Below, one piece after another: positions 54,084-63,307 of a stretch of DNA of 64,000 bases. Origin of the DNA: Nitrospira sp. (GTDB lineage Bacteria > Nitrospirota > Nitrospiria > Nitrospirales > Nitrospiraceae); assembly GCA_030653545.1 (NCBI GenBank), contig JAURZE010000022.1, forward strand, positions 248,001 through 312,000, in the 5' to 3' direction. The notes below the pieces were generated by a model, which had not been told where the DNA came from, ran no database searches, and saw only the letters and a list, made by a program, of their open reading frames with translations. The position numbers were made by a program, and so were the translations under genes. Each line of letters starts with the position of its first letter. The first letter of the stretch is position 1.

Positions 54084-54485
54084 CTACCTTCGCTTGGCCG
54101 GAACGTTCTTCTTGACAGGAGCCTTCGCGGCAGGTTTGGCCGTTGGCTTGGCAACAGCCTTGGCAGGAGCCTTCGGGGCCATTGCCTTGACCGCCTTGAC
54201 CCGCAACGCCTCGACCTGATTCTGAAGGCTAGAGATCATTCCGGTCTTTTCACGATTCATCCGTCCCAGGTCATCGACTTGGGTCTGTAGATCTTGCTTC
54301 GCCTTAGACAGATCGTTGATCTGATTCTGAAGCTGGGCCTTCTCCATATTCACCGTTTGCACTTCCGAACGGAGCTGTTCCACCTGGGCCTGAAGCGCAG
54401 GCGGCCAATAGTCACAGCCCGACACCGCCACCCCCACCACCGCCACTATCCCAACAAGCATTCGCTGACGCAGCACATTCACCAT
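54084..54485 (-). CDS. Coiled-coil lipoprotein
   Basis: The 133-aa protein has a lipoprotein signal (VAVSGCDYW, lipid-modified Cys near residue 24). A long coiled coil follows (about 30-90, repeated leucine/glutamine heptads such as LRSEVQTVNMEKAQLQNQINDL). A C-terminal tail of repeated Ala-Lys-Pro (about 95-133) resembles cell-wall-associated anchoring tails. The overall layout recalls the Lpp-type small lipoproteins, though it is longer. A strong GGAGGG site precedes the ATG. It is the last gene of the purH-purD-tsaC run. Confidence 0.75.
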   Translation of the reverse strand: MVNVLRQRMLVGIVAVVGVAVSGCDYWPPALQAQVEQLRSEVQTVNMEKAQLQNQINDLSKAKQDLQTQVDDLGRMNREKTGMISSLQNQVEALRVKAVKAMAPKAPAKAVAKPTAKPAAKAPVKKNVPAKRR

Positions 54486-54531
54486 ACGACCCTCCTTTCT
54501 GACATCCATGCGCGGATGTATAGCATACTTC

Positions 54532-55179
54532 TCACGGCTTGAGGTGAAATCCTCGCGCCACAAGCGCCTGTTGAATCATCGTTCGATCGATCGGCCCTTC
54601 GCGAATCATCCGCACGCCGTCACACACGCTCAACACCGTCGACGGCAATCCGCCCCGCGTGGGTCCGCCATCAACGATGACATCGACCATGGTGCCGATC
54701 GTCCGTTCCACCTCGGCCGCAGTTTGAACCGGCGACTCCCCTGAGCGATTCGCACTCGTACCCGTTAATGGTCCCGTATGCCGAAGAAGCTCCGCGAGAG
54801 CGGCGTGAGAAGTATGACGAACCCCGACCGTGCCGGTCCCAGCCGTGATAGCCGTTGGAAGTCCTGGACCGGCGGAAAACACCAGCGTCAGCGGTCCCGG
54901 CCAAAAAGCCTCCATCAGCACCTGCGCGGCAGGAGACACCTCGGCGACAAGATCCTGAAGCTGTGCCTGATCACCAATCAGAATCAAAATAGGTTTGCCA
55001 TCCGGTCGACCCTTGATGGAGAGCAGGCGCGCCACCGCCGCCCCATCGAGCGGATTTGCCCCTAAGCCATAATAGGTTTCTGTAGGAATCCCGAGCACCC
55101 CGCCGGCCTGCACCAATCGGGCAATCCGGGGGAACAGCACATCTGAATCCGTTGCAGAGTACGACTCGATGACAGCCAT
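54532..55179 (-). CDS. tsaC: L-threonylcarbamoyladenylate synthase
   Basis: Makes threonylcarbamoyl-AMP from threonine, bicarbonate and ATP for tRNA t6A synthesis, together with TsaD (19747-20835). The 215-aa YrdC-fold protein has GIPTETYYGLGANP (about 30-43), KGRPDGKPILILI, PGPLTLVFSAGPGLP and TGTSANRSGE. It lacks the extra C-terminal Sua5 domain. It sits 25 bp after purD and 46 bp before the lipoprotein gene on the same strand. Confidence 0.93.
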   Translation of the reverse strand: MAVIESYSATDSDVLFPRIARLVQAGGVLGIPTETYYGLGANPLDGAAVARLLSIKGRPDGKPILILIGDQAQLQDLVAEVSPAAQVLMEAFWPGPLTLVFSAGPGLPTAITAGTGTVGVRHTSHAALAELLRHTGPLTGTSANRSGESPVQTAAEVERTIGTMVDVIVDGGPTRGGLPSTVLSVCDGVRMIREGPIDRTMIQQALVARGFHLKP

Positions 55180-55204
55180 GAAAGGTGCGGGATGCGTGGA
55201 ACTG

Positions 55205-56476
55205 CTAGCTGCTGCGCCGAAGAGCGCGATGGGCGATATCCGTCCGGTAATGCTGTCCGTCGAAAGAAATCCGCTGAACCTGCCGGTAGGCGGCCTGTTG
55301 CGCGTCCGCGATCGTGGCCCCTCGCCCGGTGACGCCTAAGACCCGGCCACCGGCGGTCACCACGTCAGAGCCCTTTCGGACAGTGCCGGCATGAAACACC
55401 GTCGCTGAGGGATCGCCGTCAGCAAGTCCGTGGATGGCCTTTCCCGTTTCATAACTACCGGGATAGCCCTCCGACGTCATCACCACACACACGGCACAGT
55501 CGTCATGCCACTCCACCGTCAACTGATCCAGCCGATGCTCGACAACGGCCTCGATCACATCGATGAGATCAGACTTCAGCAGCGGCAACACCACCTGTGT
55601 TTCAGGATCGCCCATACGCGCATTGAACTCGAGCACATAGGGCACGCCCTTCACGACCATGATTCCGGCGTATAACACCCCTTGAAACGGAGAACCCATT
55701 CGGGACATCGCCGACACAATCGGCTGCAACACGTCGCGAGTGACCTGCATACGCAAGGCCGGGGTGCCCAACGGAGCCGGGCAGTAGGCGCCCATCCCCC
55801 CCGTGTTGAGCCCCGTGTCGCCGTCGCCCACACGCTTGTGATCCTGTGCCGGCAACATGGGCACCACCGCCTTACCATCCGTAAACGCCATGATGGTGAG
55901 TTCTTCGCCGTCGAGGAATTGTTCGATGAGCACGCGCTGGCCGGCCTGCCCGAAGACGGCATGTTCCATCGAATCGACGATCGCCTGCTTCGCCTGCTCG
56001 CGAGTGGTCGCAATGACCACGCCCTTGCCCTGCGCCAGCCCATCGGCCTTAATGACGACCGGGAGTTCGTGCGCCTCGACATACGCGAGCGCCTCGTCCA
56101 TCTTTTCAAAACTCTTCGCCCGTGCCGTCGGAATCTTGGCCAAGGCCATCACATCCTTCGAAAAGATCTTGCTGGATTCCAGCCGGGCGGCATTTTTGGT
56201 CGGACCAAAGATTTTCAACTTGGCCTTACGAAACTCATCGACAATGCCGTTCGCCAGCGGCACTTCCGGGCCCACCACCGTCAGATCAACCTGTTCCTTG
56301 ATGACAAAATCTTTGAGGGCCGTAATATCGTCCACCTTGATCGGCAGACAAGCCGCCAGCGACTCGATCCCGGCATTCCCCGGCGCACAGAAAATTTGCG
56401 GTTTCCGCGGACTCTGCGAGAGCTTCCACACCATCGTATGTTCGCGCCCACCGCTCCCGACGACAAGAATTTTCAT
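55205..56476 (-). CDS. purD: Phosphoribosylamine-glycine ligase
   Basis: Second step of purine synthesis. The 423-aa ATP-grasp enzyme begins MKILVVGSGGREHT and shows KADGLAQGKGVV (about 143-154), the GARFGDPET-type metal-binding segment as ARMGDPETQVVLPLL, and LNTGGMGAYCPAP. It is downstream of purH with repeat copy C in the gap, and upstream of tsaC. Only these two pur genes are visible in the window. Confidence 0.95.
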   Translation of the reverse strand: MKILVVGSGGREHTMVWKLSQSPRKPQIFCAPGNAGIESLAACLPIKVDDITALKDFVIKEQVDLTVVGPEVPLANGIVDEFRKAKLKIFGPTKNAARLESSKIFSKDVMALAKIPTARAKSFEKMDEALAYVEAHELPVVIKADGLAQGKGVVIATTREQAKQAIVDSMEHAVFGQAGQRVLIEQFLDGEELTIMAFTDGKAVVPMLPAQDHKRVGDGDTGLNTGGMGAYCPAPLGTPALRMQVTRDVLQPIVSAMSRMGSPFQGVLYAGIMVVKGVPYVLEFNARMGDPETQVVLPLLKSDLIDVIEAVVEHRLDQLTVEWHDDCAVCVVMTSEGYPGSYETGKAIHGLADGDPSATVFHAGTVRKGSDVVTAGGRVLGVTGRGATIADAQQAAYRQVQRISFDGQHYRTDIAHRALRRSS

Positions 56477-56559
56477 GATGCTCTTAGGTGCATTAAATTA
56501 ATGAGGCTTCTCAAAATGAGCCTTCCGCAAGGCCACTTCAACCGAATCGCGCCTCAAGA

Positions 56560-56680
56560 GGATGCTCAAACAGGACATCCAACGAGGCCGCAGGCGAGAA
56601 AAAACCGGAGGCGTAGCTACTGAGCTACGTTGAGGATTTTTTCGAGCCGAGAACGAAGTTGGGGGCCTGTTTCAGCATCC
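56560..56680. repeat. Dispersed inverted-end repeat, copy C
   Basis: A 121-bp element with the same ends as copy B (GGATGCTCAAACA at the left, TGTTTCAGCATCC at the right). Its interior differs, with the palindrome CGTAGCTACTGAGCTACG in the centre. It lies between purH and purD and ends 2 bp before the purH stop codon. In this position it may attenuate or stabilise the polycistronic message. Confidence 0.8.
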
Positions 56681-56682
56681 GA

Positions 56683-58236
56683 TTAGTGGCGGAAGTGGCG
56701 CATGGCGGTCATAATCATCGCCAACCCCTGCTCGTCCGCCGCCTTGATGATCTCGGCATCGCGAATCGAGCCACCCGGTTGAATCACCGCCGTAATCCCG
56801 GCTTGCGCGGCCGCATCCAGACCGTCGCGGAACGGGAAGAACGCGTCCGAGGCCATCACGCAACCCTTCACCGGCATCTGCGCTTTCATCACCGCCAGCT
56901 TCACGCTATCGACGCGGCTCATTTGCCCGGCGCCGATCCCGACCGTCTGGCCAGGCGTTGCGTAAATGATGGCGTTCGACTTCACATGTTTGCAGACTTT
57001 CCACGCGAAAGCGCAGGCCGCATACTCCTCGTCCGTGGGCTTGCGCGCCGTCGGGACTTGCAGCGTACGAAGGTCCGTCAACACACCCAAATCGCGATCC
57101 TGCACGATCAACCCGCCGACGAGTTTCTTGAGGTCGAGTCCAACCTGCGGCACCTTCGTGAGCGGCCCGACGTCGAGCAACCGCAGATCCTTCTTGCGCT
57201 TGAGTTCGGCCAGCGCATCCTCGGCAAACCCGGGAGCAATCACCACTTCGACGAACGTTGAGGTGATTTCCTTGGCGGTGGCCAGATCGACCGGCCGGTT
57301 GAATGCCAGGACGCCACCGAACGCCGAGACCGGATCCGTCGCACGCGCCTTCACATAGGCTTCGACCGGCGTCGCGCCCAGCGCCACACCGCAGGGATTG
57401 TTGTGCTTGATGATGGCAACCGCACACTCGTCATATTCTTTCGCCAGCTCAAGGGCCGAATTCGCGTCGAGGAAGTTGTTGTACGACATCGCCTTCCCGT
57501 GCAGAATCTTCCCGCGCGACACCGACGGCTCATTGGAGTTGAATTCGCGATAGAACGCGCCCTGCTGGTGAGGATTCTCTCCGTACCGCAACGTCTCCGC
57601 CAACTCGAATTGCAGCGAGAGGATCTTGGGGAACTTCACATCTCCGCCCTGCACCTGCTTTTCGAGATAGCCCGCAATCAGGCTGTCATAGCGCGCCGTA
57701 TGCTGAAACACCTTCATGGCCAGCTCGCGACGCAACACAGGCGAGACCGTTCCTGCCTTTGCCGCATCCAGCACACGCGTATAGTCCGTCGGATCGACCA
57801 CGACCAGCACATCTTCATGATTCTTCGCCGCAGAGCGCAGCATCGACGGACCGCCGATATCGATATTCTCAATCGCTTCTTCGAAGGGGCAGTTCGGCTT
57901 CGCGATGGTGGCTTCAAAGGGATAGAGATTCACCACCACGACATCGATCGGGCCGATATTGTGCTGTTTCATCTGATCGACATGAGCCGGCACCGAGCGA
58001 CGACCGAGCAACCCGCCATGGATTTTCGGATGGAGCGTCTTCACACGACCATCAAGAATCTCCGGCGAGCCCGTATACGCCGCCACATCCGTGACCTTCA
58101 CGCCCGCGTCACGCAAGGCCTTGGCCGTCCCGCCCGTCGAGAGAATTTCTGCCCCAAGAGCTTCCAAGCCCTTGGCCATCTCGATGACTCCCGTTTTATC
58201 TGAAACACTAATCAGCGCCCGCTTGATGCTGGCCAT
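56683..58236 (-). CDS. purH: Bifunctional AICAR formyltransferase / IMP cyclohydrolase
   Basis: Last two steps of IMP synthesis. The 517-aa protein has the cyclohydrolase half (residues 1-190; [39 protein letters not shown]) and the formyltransferase half with [23 protein letters not shown] with the catalytic Lys-His pair, and [12 protein letters not shown]. The length is normal. It is followed by purD on the same strand. Confidence 0.96.
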   Translation of the reverse strand: MASIKRALISVSDKTGVIEMAKGLEALGAEILSTGGTAKALRDAGVKVTDVAAYTGSPEILDGRVKTLHPKIHGGLLGRRSVPAHVDQMKQHNIGPIDVVVVNLYPFEATIAKPNCPFEEAIENIDIGGPSMLRSAAKNHEDVLVVVDPTDYTRVLDAAKAGTVSPVLRRELAMKVFQHTARYDSLIAGYLEKQVQGGDVKFPKILSLQFELAETLRYGENPHQQGAFYREFNSNEPSVSRGKILHGKAMSYNNFLDANSALELAKEYDECAVAIIKHNNPCGVALGATPVEAYVKARATDPVSAFGGVLAFNRPVDLATAKEITSTFVEVVIAPGFAEDALAELKRKKDLRLLDVGPLTKVPQVGLDLKKLVGGLIVQDRDLGVLTDLRTLQVPTARKPTDEEYAACAFAWKVCKHVKSNAIIYATPGQTVGIGAGQMSRVDSVKLAVMKAQMPVKGCVMASDAFFPFRDGLDAAAQAGITAVIQPGGSIRDAEIIKAADEQGLAMIMTAMRHFRH

Positions 58237-58554
58237 GTCGATACTCCTTCAGAAATGCTCGATAAAGTAATGGTTTGTATCTTGGAAGGCGGGCGAAGGA
58301 TAGCAAATGGATCAGGGAAGTTCAAGAATGGGTCCAAGCAGACGCCGAGCAAGAAATTCACTTCAGAAATACTGCATTCTCTTTCTAATGTGCGGACTGA
58401 ACCTTGGCCTTAACCTCAGCCGCTCAGCCCCCCTCTACATCCGTAGGGTAGACTACGCCCCCGTCCAGCGACTATGATGCCCATGTCGAGAAGTATTAGT
58501 CATCAGAGCTCGTCACCACAGGCAGCGAGTTCCATTCATCATCGAGGCTCCACA

Positions 58555-60633
58555 ATGGGTACGCATATTTTTAGCCGACACACAATCTGGACCGTCTTCG
58601 TGTCACTCCTTGTCGCTCTAGGTATGGGAGCCTGTTCAGACGTGTCGAATGCCCCGGCGCCGGCGGCGGGACCAACGGTATTGACGATTACATCTCCCGC
58701 AACGCTTCCGGCTGGCAGCATCGGCATTCCCTACTCCACGACATTAACCGCTGCGGGTGGCACGCAGCCCTTTGGGTGGTCCATTCCGTCAGGCCAAACA
58801 CCAGCCCCAGGCCTCACGATGGACTCTAATGGTGTGATCAGCGGAATTCCGACAAACACAGGAAGTACGACACGGACCTACCGCGTGGTAGACTCTGCTC
58901 AACCAACTCAATCCTTTGAAACCCAGCTGACCATCGCCATCAATTCTGTCCCGCAACCCCAGATTTCCCTTCCGGCATCCTTACCCAGCGGAGTTGTTGG
59001 TACCACATATCCCGTAACCCTCACGGCAAGTGGCGGAACTCCCCCATACACCACATGGACGGTCACTCCGACGTTGCCTGCAGGACTTACTTTCACTCCG
59101 ACTGGTGATACGGCAACGATCACGGGTATCCCTCAGGCGCCAAGCTCCAACAACTACACATTTAGAGTCACTGACTCCTTTTCACCAACACCGCAAACAG
59201 GAGCAAGAGCCTACACACTGAACATTAGCGCCGCACCAGCCAAACTCACAATTTCATCGCCCGCTACGTTGCCTCCAGGAACAGTTAATCAGGGGTATAG
59301 CGAACAATTGACATCGACAGGTGGTACCGGGACAGTCAGCTGGAGCCTGTCCAGCAGTACACCAAACCCAATCCTTCCAGGACTTTCGTTGTCCTCAGGT
59401 GGACTTCTCAGTGGATCATCCCTGTCATCTCCAGCCGTAACCAACTATGCAATGCGATTTAGAGTGCAGGACTCGGCGTTCCCTGCGGACACCGATGAAA
59501 AAACATTGACTATTACAACGAGCTTACCCACAGCTCTGAATATCACAACGCCATCACTCCCGAATGGGGTACTGAATCAGCCCTATGATCAGCCCTTGGC
59601 AGCCAGCGGTGGATCTGGGACTCGTACGTGGAGCTTCCAAGGTGGCACAATTCCAAATCTCAGCATCAATTCCTCAACCGGTAGAATTACGGGAAACCCA
59701 ACACCAACGGGTCCCTCATTCACCTTCACAGTCCAGGTCACCGACGCCTTGTTCACTGCCACGAAGCAATTCACCATTGCCATCACGGCTCCACCAGCAC
59801 CGACGATAAACTCTCCTGCCTCGCTCCCAACAGGAACAGTGAACGTAGACTACCCTGCAACGACGCTTTCAGCCAGTGGAGGCGCACCGCCGCTGGCTTT
59901 TCAACCAGTGGGATTGCCGTTCGGCTTGTCGTTTAATGCAGCAACTGCCACGATTTCTGGAATGCCGACAAGTAGCGGGTCTCAGCCTGTCACCTTCACC
60001 GTCAATGATTCCACTGTTCCATTCAATCAGACTGGCACCAGGCAATATACTTTAACTGTTAATGCAGCGCTCACAATTGGCACGAGCTCACTTGATTCAG
60101 GCACTGTCGGTACATCCTATAGCACCTCGCCATTGACTGCTTCGGGAGGCACACCGCCTTACACATGGTCAATCACTGGCACTGGAGCACCTAACATAGC
60201 CGCGCCTGGCCTAACCTTGAGTTCAGGTGGTGTGATTAGCGGAATACCTACAACCGATGTTGGAAGCCCCTTCACGAGAACCTATCGAGTCCAGGATAAC
60301 AATGGAGTAGCGGCAACCAAGCAATTGTCGATCACAATCAACGCCGCACCGATACCGCCAAATATTACGACTACAAATGCAGACCTCCCCAATGGGCTTG
60401 TGAATGGAATCGTGCCATACAGCCGAACCCTGACAGCCACAGGTGGCACAGGAGCACTAACATGGAGCGTTCTTTCCGGCGCACTCCCAACGGGTCTGAC
60501 TCTCTCTACCGCCGGTGAAATTTCCGGCACGCCGTCCGTAGCGGGAACATTTGACTTTACGCCGCAGGCTACTGACACTTTGCTACAAACCGACTCAACG
60601 CCACCGCTCTTGTCGATCACGATTGACCCATGA
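58555..60633 (+). CDS. Lipoprotein with seven Ig-like (He_PIG-type) repeats
   Basis: The 692-aa protein has a lipoprotein signal with a lipobox at MGAC (about residue 27) and then seven repeats of about 85-95 residues. Each repeat has the pattern LPxGxVxxxY...LxASGGTPPYxWS...PGLxLxxxGxISGxP...xFxVxVxDS. This is the putative Ig-like He_PIG fold found in surface and adhesin proteins. The repeats are divergent in sequence, so duplication is not recent. I start at the ATG 58555 because it gives a clean signal peptide. The gene is more AT-rich than the core genes around it. It is followed by a terminator and a shorter paralogue. Confidence 0.85.
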   Translation: MGTHIFSRHTIWTVFVSLLVALGMGACSDVSNAPAPAAGPTVLTITSPATLPAGSIGIPYSTTLTAAGGTQPFGWSIPSGQTPAPGLTMDSNGVISGIPTNTGSTTRTYRVVDSAQPTQSFETQLTIAINSVPQPQISLPASLPSGVVGTTYPVTLTASGGTPPYTTWTVTPTLPAGLTFTPTGDTATITGIPQAPSSNNYTFRVTDSFSPTPQTGARAYTLNISAAPAKLTISSPATLPPGTVNQGYSEQLTSTGGTGTVSWSLSSSTPNPILPGLSLSSGGLLSGSSLSSPAVTNYAMRFRVQDSAFPADTDEKTLTITTSLPTALNITTPSLPNGVLNQPYDQPLAASGGSGTRTWSFQGGTIPNLSINSSTGRITGNPTPTGPSFTFTVQVTDALFTATKQFTIAITAPPAPTINSPASLPTGTVNVDYPATTLSASGGAPPLAFQPVGLPFGLSFNAATATISGMPTSSGSQPVTFTVNDSTVPFNQTGTRQYTLTVNAALTIGTSSLDSGTVGTSYSTSPLTASGGTPPYTWSITGTGAPNIAAPGLTLSSGGVISGIPTTDVGSPFTRTYRVQDNNGVAATKQLSITINAAPIPPNITTTNADLPNGLVNGIVPYSRTLTATGGTGALTWSVLSGALPTGLTLSTAGEISGTPSVAGTFDFTPQATDTLLQTDSTPPLLSITIDP

Positions 60634-60652
60634 CAATCCCATCAGTGACATG

Positions 60653-60702
60653 ATCGTGCGCCTTCAAGCCAAAAGGCTTGAGGGCGCACGATTGTTCGTT
60701 TT
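60653..60702 (+). terminator. Terminator between the two He_PIG lipoprotein genes
   Basis: An 18-bp stem (ATCGTGCGCCTTCAAGCC / GGCTTGAGGGCGCACGAT, one mismatch) with an AAAA loop at 60671-60674 is followed by TGTTCGTTTT. It begins about 20 bp after the stop codon. Confidence 0.8.
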
Positions 60703-60889
60703 CATCACGCCAGGCTCCTCGCGACAAAGCTCTGCTTCTCCCTCACACCTCCCCCTTCGTAGGGCAGACAACCTCAGAGCTTTTCCTGTATGATCCATAA
60801 ATATTTTCGACCGAGCGAAAACCGGCCATCAGCCGACACTTGCTCGGAATGCTGTCGGATTTTATTGCCAGAATTTCGAAGAGATCGTC

Positions 60890-61888
60890 GTGCGGATATT
60901 AACCCTGACGAAACCCAGCGTGATGAGCAACACAAAGAGCGCCCTTGCGAATCTGTGGACTCTTGGCCTGATGCTCCTCCTTGCGATCGGAGCCGTGTCC
61001 TGCGGCGACGTCTCTACGGCTCCCGTCCCTGCACCAGGACCAGGCGCGCTAACGATCACGACCGATTCTTTACCTGATGGAACGGTCAGTCAGCCCTACG
61101 CATGGACGTTGGGAGGATCCGGCGGAACGACACCCTATAACTGGTCCGTGACACCTGCGTTGCCTGCCAACCTCCAGCTCGATACTGCAACAGGAGCAAT
61201 TACCGGCACACCAGTCGCAGAGAGTTCGATCACATATACGTTTAGCTTGAGAGACTCTTCCGCACCGAACCAGACCATACAGAAGCCCTTGCTGTTAACG
61301 ATTAATTCGGCACCGGTCCCTCCGACGATCACCACCACGTCACTTCCGTCAGGAACAGTGAATCAGATCTATCCTCCCAACACGATCTTGCAAGCGAGCG
61401 GCGGCACGCCGCCCTACACCTGGTCCGTGAACCCTGCGCTCCCAAATGGATTGCAGCTGAATCTTGTGTCATCCGGCTCGATCAGCGGCACTCCTCAGGC
61501 GGGCACAAACGGTACTGCCACCTATACATTTACCGTCCTTGACTCGACCGTGCCCTTCAATCTGACGAACAACAAGCAGCTTAGCTTGACGATCAATCTT
61601 ACGGTGCCCACGTTAGCAATCACATTTCCCGCAGGCTCCACACTTCCAGACGCAAATGTAAACACGTTGTATCGCCAGACACTCCTAGCTTCAGGCGGTA
61701 CCCCTCCCTATACCTGGTCGGTCTCTCCCGCTCTGCCTACGTGGCTCCAGCTTGATGCCGCCACCGGAATACTTACCGGTACGCCGACAGCCACAGCCAC
61801 AATCACCCGAACATACACCGTTCGCGATTCTACATTGCCGACCAATCGCACCACTTCGCGATCGATCACGATTCGCGTAAGAAACTAG
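60890..61888 (+). CDS. Lipoprotein with three Ig-like (He_PIG-type) repeats
   Basis: The 332-aa paralogue of the upstream gene has a lipoprotein signal (lipobox LAIGAVSC) and three repeats with the same LPDGTV...SGGTxPYxWSV...LQLDxATGxIxGTP...xYTFxVxDS pattern. The second and third repeats match each other most closely. The GTG at 60890 is the first start; an in-frame ATG at 60923 would shorten the leader by 11 residues and also leaves a functional signal. Tandem duplicates of different repeat number suggest variable cell-surface length. Confidence 0.83.
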   Translation: MRILTLTKPSVMSNTKSALANLWTLGLMLLLAIGAVSCGDVSTAPVPAPGPGALTITTDSLPDGTVSQPYAWTLGGSGGTTPYNWSVTPALPANLQLDTATGAITGTPVAESSITYTFSLRDSSAPNQTIQKPLLLTINSAPVPPTITTTSLPSGTVNQIYPPNTILQASGGTPPYTWSVNPALPNGLQLNLVSSGSISGTPQAGTNGTATYTFTVLDSTVPFNLTNNKQLSLTINLTVPTLAITFPAGSTLPDANVNTLYRQTLLASGGTPPYTWSVSPALPTWLQLDAATGILTGTPTATATITRTYTVRDSTLPTNRTTSRSITIRVRN

Positions 61889-62229
61889 CCACCCCCGCGC
61901 CTCGTTTGACTTCACTTTCCCCGCCCTCCGAGAATCCGTCCAGAGTAGATGATTGACAGGCCTGAGTATTGACTTATGAGGACCACGGGAAAAGAGAACA
62001 CCCCTTGCATAGTGCGTGACGGGAGCCTGATTTATCTGGTCTGTTGAGTCAGTCTCATTTGGTTGGCTCGATGAACACGAGAGACTGACAGATCCGCAGA
62101 CTGGAGAAGCCACCATGGGGTCGTTGCTCGGAAAGCGTCACTTGCCTTTCCCAACATTCTACTTGCTTTAGACTCCCATCAATCACCGTACCTCCCCCCC
62201 TCGCAAACCTCGGCGCTTACCCCTTCGCG
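61889..62229. other. Intergenic stretch without recognisable gene
   Basis: About 340 bp between the second Ig-like lipoprotein and the promoter of the DUF4258 gene. I see no protein family, RNA gene or strong hairpin. Two TTGACA/TTGACT-like boxes occur near 61950-61970 without convincing -10 partners. Confidence 0.5.
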
Positions 62230-62258
62230 TTGTACTGAACAACGGCTTCCGCTATAGT
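62230..62258 (+). promoter_or_regulatory. Sigma-70-type promoter of the DUF4258/YgiT pair
   Basis: TTGTAC, a 17-bp spacer and TATAGT, 16 bp before the DUF4258 start codon, so the transcript leader is very short (about 10 nt) and lacks a strong ribosome-binding site. Confidence 0.6.
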
Positions 62259-62274
62259 CCCGCTACCCCATTCC

Positions 62275-62583
62275 ATGAAAACGCTGGATGACATTCGTCG
62301 ACAATTCGCTGCTGGTGAATTCGAGTTCAGCCGCCATGCGTTTAAGCGCGCCATCGAGCGAAATATCAGCGACGCCGAAATCCGACAGGCCGGGGCACAA
62401 GCCAGCATCATCGAGGATTATCCCGACGACAAATATGCGCCCAGCAGCCTGCTACTCGGATTCACGATCACAGGTCGTCCGTTGCATATTCAGGCCTCAC
62501 ACGTTGATTCAGATCTGTTGAAGATCATTACGATCTATGAGCCGGACCCCGCAGAGTGGTATGATTTCACCAGACGGAGGTAG
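62275..62583 (+). CDS. DUF4258 protein, toxin-like
   Basis: The 102-aa protein matches DUF4258: FSRHAFKRAIERNISDAEIRQA, YPDDKYAPSSLLLGFTITGRPLHIQAS, then IITIYEPDP. The small compact domain with conserved His, Arg and Tyr residues resembles RelE/BrnT-like RNases, and DUF4258 genes are regularly paired with YgiT/MqsA-like zinc-finger genes. It starts 10 bp after the predicted transcript start and its partner gene follows after 2 bp. Confidence 0.78.
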   Translation: MKTLDDIRRQFAAGEFEFSRHAFKRAIERNISDAEIRQAGAQASIIEDYPDDKYAPSSLLLGFTITGRPLHIQASHVDSDLLKIITIYEPDPAEWYDFTRRR

Positions 62584-62585
62584 CT

Positions 62586-62816
62586 ATGTTTCGCTGTCAT
62601 GTGTGCGGCAAGAGCGAAAGTCGTCAAGAACTGGTGAGCGAGGTCTTTGATATCGAGGGCAAGCCCGTGCGCGTTGAGGAAATTCCTGCGACGGTCTGCC
62701 TCCATTGCGGCGAAGCTGTTTTCAGCCGCGACGCCACCGAGCGAGTTCGGCGCATGGTGCATGGGGAAGCGAAACCCTTTAAGTCTATTCAGATGGACGT
62801 GTTCGCCTACCGCTAA
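62586..62816 (+). CDS. YgiT-type zinc-finger protein, antitoxin-like
   Basis: The 76-aa protein has a zinc finger formed by CHVCG (residues 4-8) and CLHCGE (about 38-43), separated by a beta-rich segment (EEIPATVCLHCGEAVFS). This is the N-terminal domain of MqsA-type antitoxins; the C-terminal helix-turn-helix of full MqsA is missing, as is usual for the short YgiT-type partners of DUF4258. The start is 2 bp after the DUF4258 stop. Together they form a probable type II toxin-antitoxin pair. Confidence 0.8.
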   Translation: MFRCHVCGKSESRQELVSEVFDIEGKPVRVEEIPATVCLHCGEAVFSRDATERVRRMVHGEAKPFKSIQMDVFAYR

Positions 62817-62889
62817 CCCTTAGGGTTACCCACGGCCAGGTTATGTTGCCGCGCCCTCTTCTACTCGTTTGACTCCCCCTTCCCCGCCC

Positions 62890-62965
62890 TTAGGACGCCC
62901 ACTTCAACTCAAGCTTCTTGTGATGGACAGCACAGTCCCGCAAATACAGGTTGATCAGGTTCTGA
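62890..62965 (-). pseudogene. 3' fragment of a gene cut off by the IS element
   Basis: On the minus strand an open frame of about 24 residues enters from the IS left end and ends at a TAA (62890): NLINLYLRDCAVHHKKLELKWA. The residue pattern looks coding, not random. The rest of the gene would lie beyond the right end of the IS, outside the window. I cannot name the family from this fragment. Confidence 0.4.
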
Positions 62966-63040
62966 TGACCTTCCCCCCGAAAACTAGACCATTGGCTTGG
63001 AAGTGCACCTGTGCTGAGATGGGGCCCACAGGAGGGGCCC

Positions 63041-63307
63041 ATGACTCGGAAACGGCACACGGAGGAACAGATCATCGCAGTGCTCAAGGATGCCCAGGCG
63101 GGCATCGGGGTTCAAGAGCTCTGCCGCAAGCACGGCATCTCGGATGCCACCTTTTATAAGTGGCGGACCAAGTATGCGGGGCTTGAAGTCAGCGACGTGA
63201 AGAAGCTGCGCCAGCTGGAAGATGAAAACCGTCGGCTGAAACAGCTGGTGGCGGAGCAAGCGCTCGACATCCAAGCGCTGAAGGCGATCACCGCAAAAAA
63301 CTGGTAG
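63041..63307 (+). CDS. IS3-family transposase OrfA
   Basis: The 88-aa protein has the HTH_Tnp_1 helix-turn-helix (TEEQIIAVLKDAQAGIGVQELCRKHGISDATFYKWRTKYAG) and a leucine-zipper tail (LRQLEDENRRLKQLVAEQALDIQAL). It starts at the ATG 63041. It binds the IS ends and regulates transposition. A -1 frameshift at the A-run near its 3' end would make the OrfAB fusion. Confidence 0.92.
   Translation: MTRKRHTEEQIIAVLKDAQAGIGVQELCRKHGISDATFYKWRTKYAGLEVSDVKKLRQLEDENRRLKQLVAEQALDIQALKAITAKNW
63295..63301 (+). promoter_or_regulatory. Programmed -1 frameshift site between orfA and orfB
   Basis: The heptamer A-AAA-AAC, in the zero frame GCA-AAA-AAC, lies 4 nt before the orfA stop. A -1 slip leads into the orfB frame (LVAPKAKRTAAQW...). 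This is the classical slippery type used by IS3-family elements. Confidence 0.7.

Noticed and set aside
55682-56623. A 313-codon plus-strand frame
   Set aside because: Antisense to purD; composition typical of a shadow frame.
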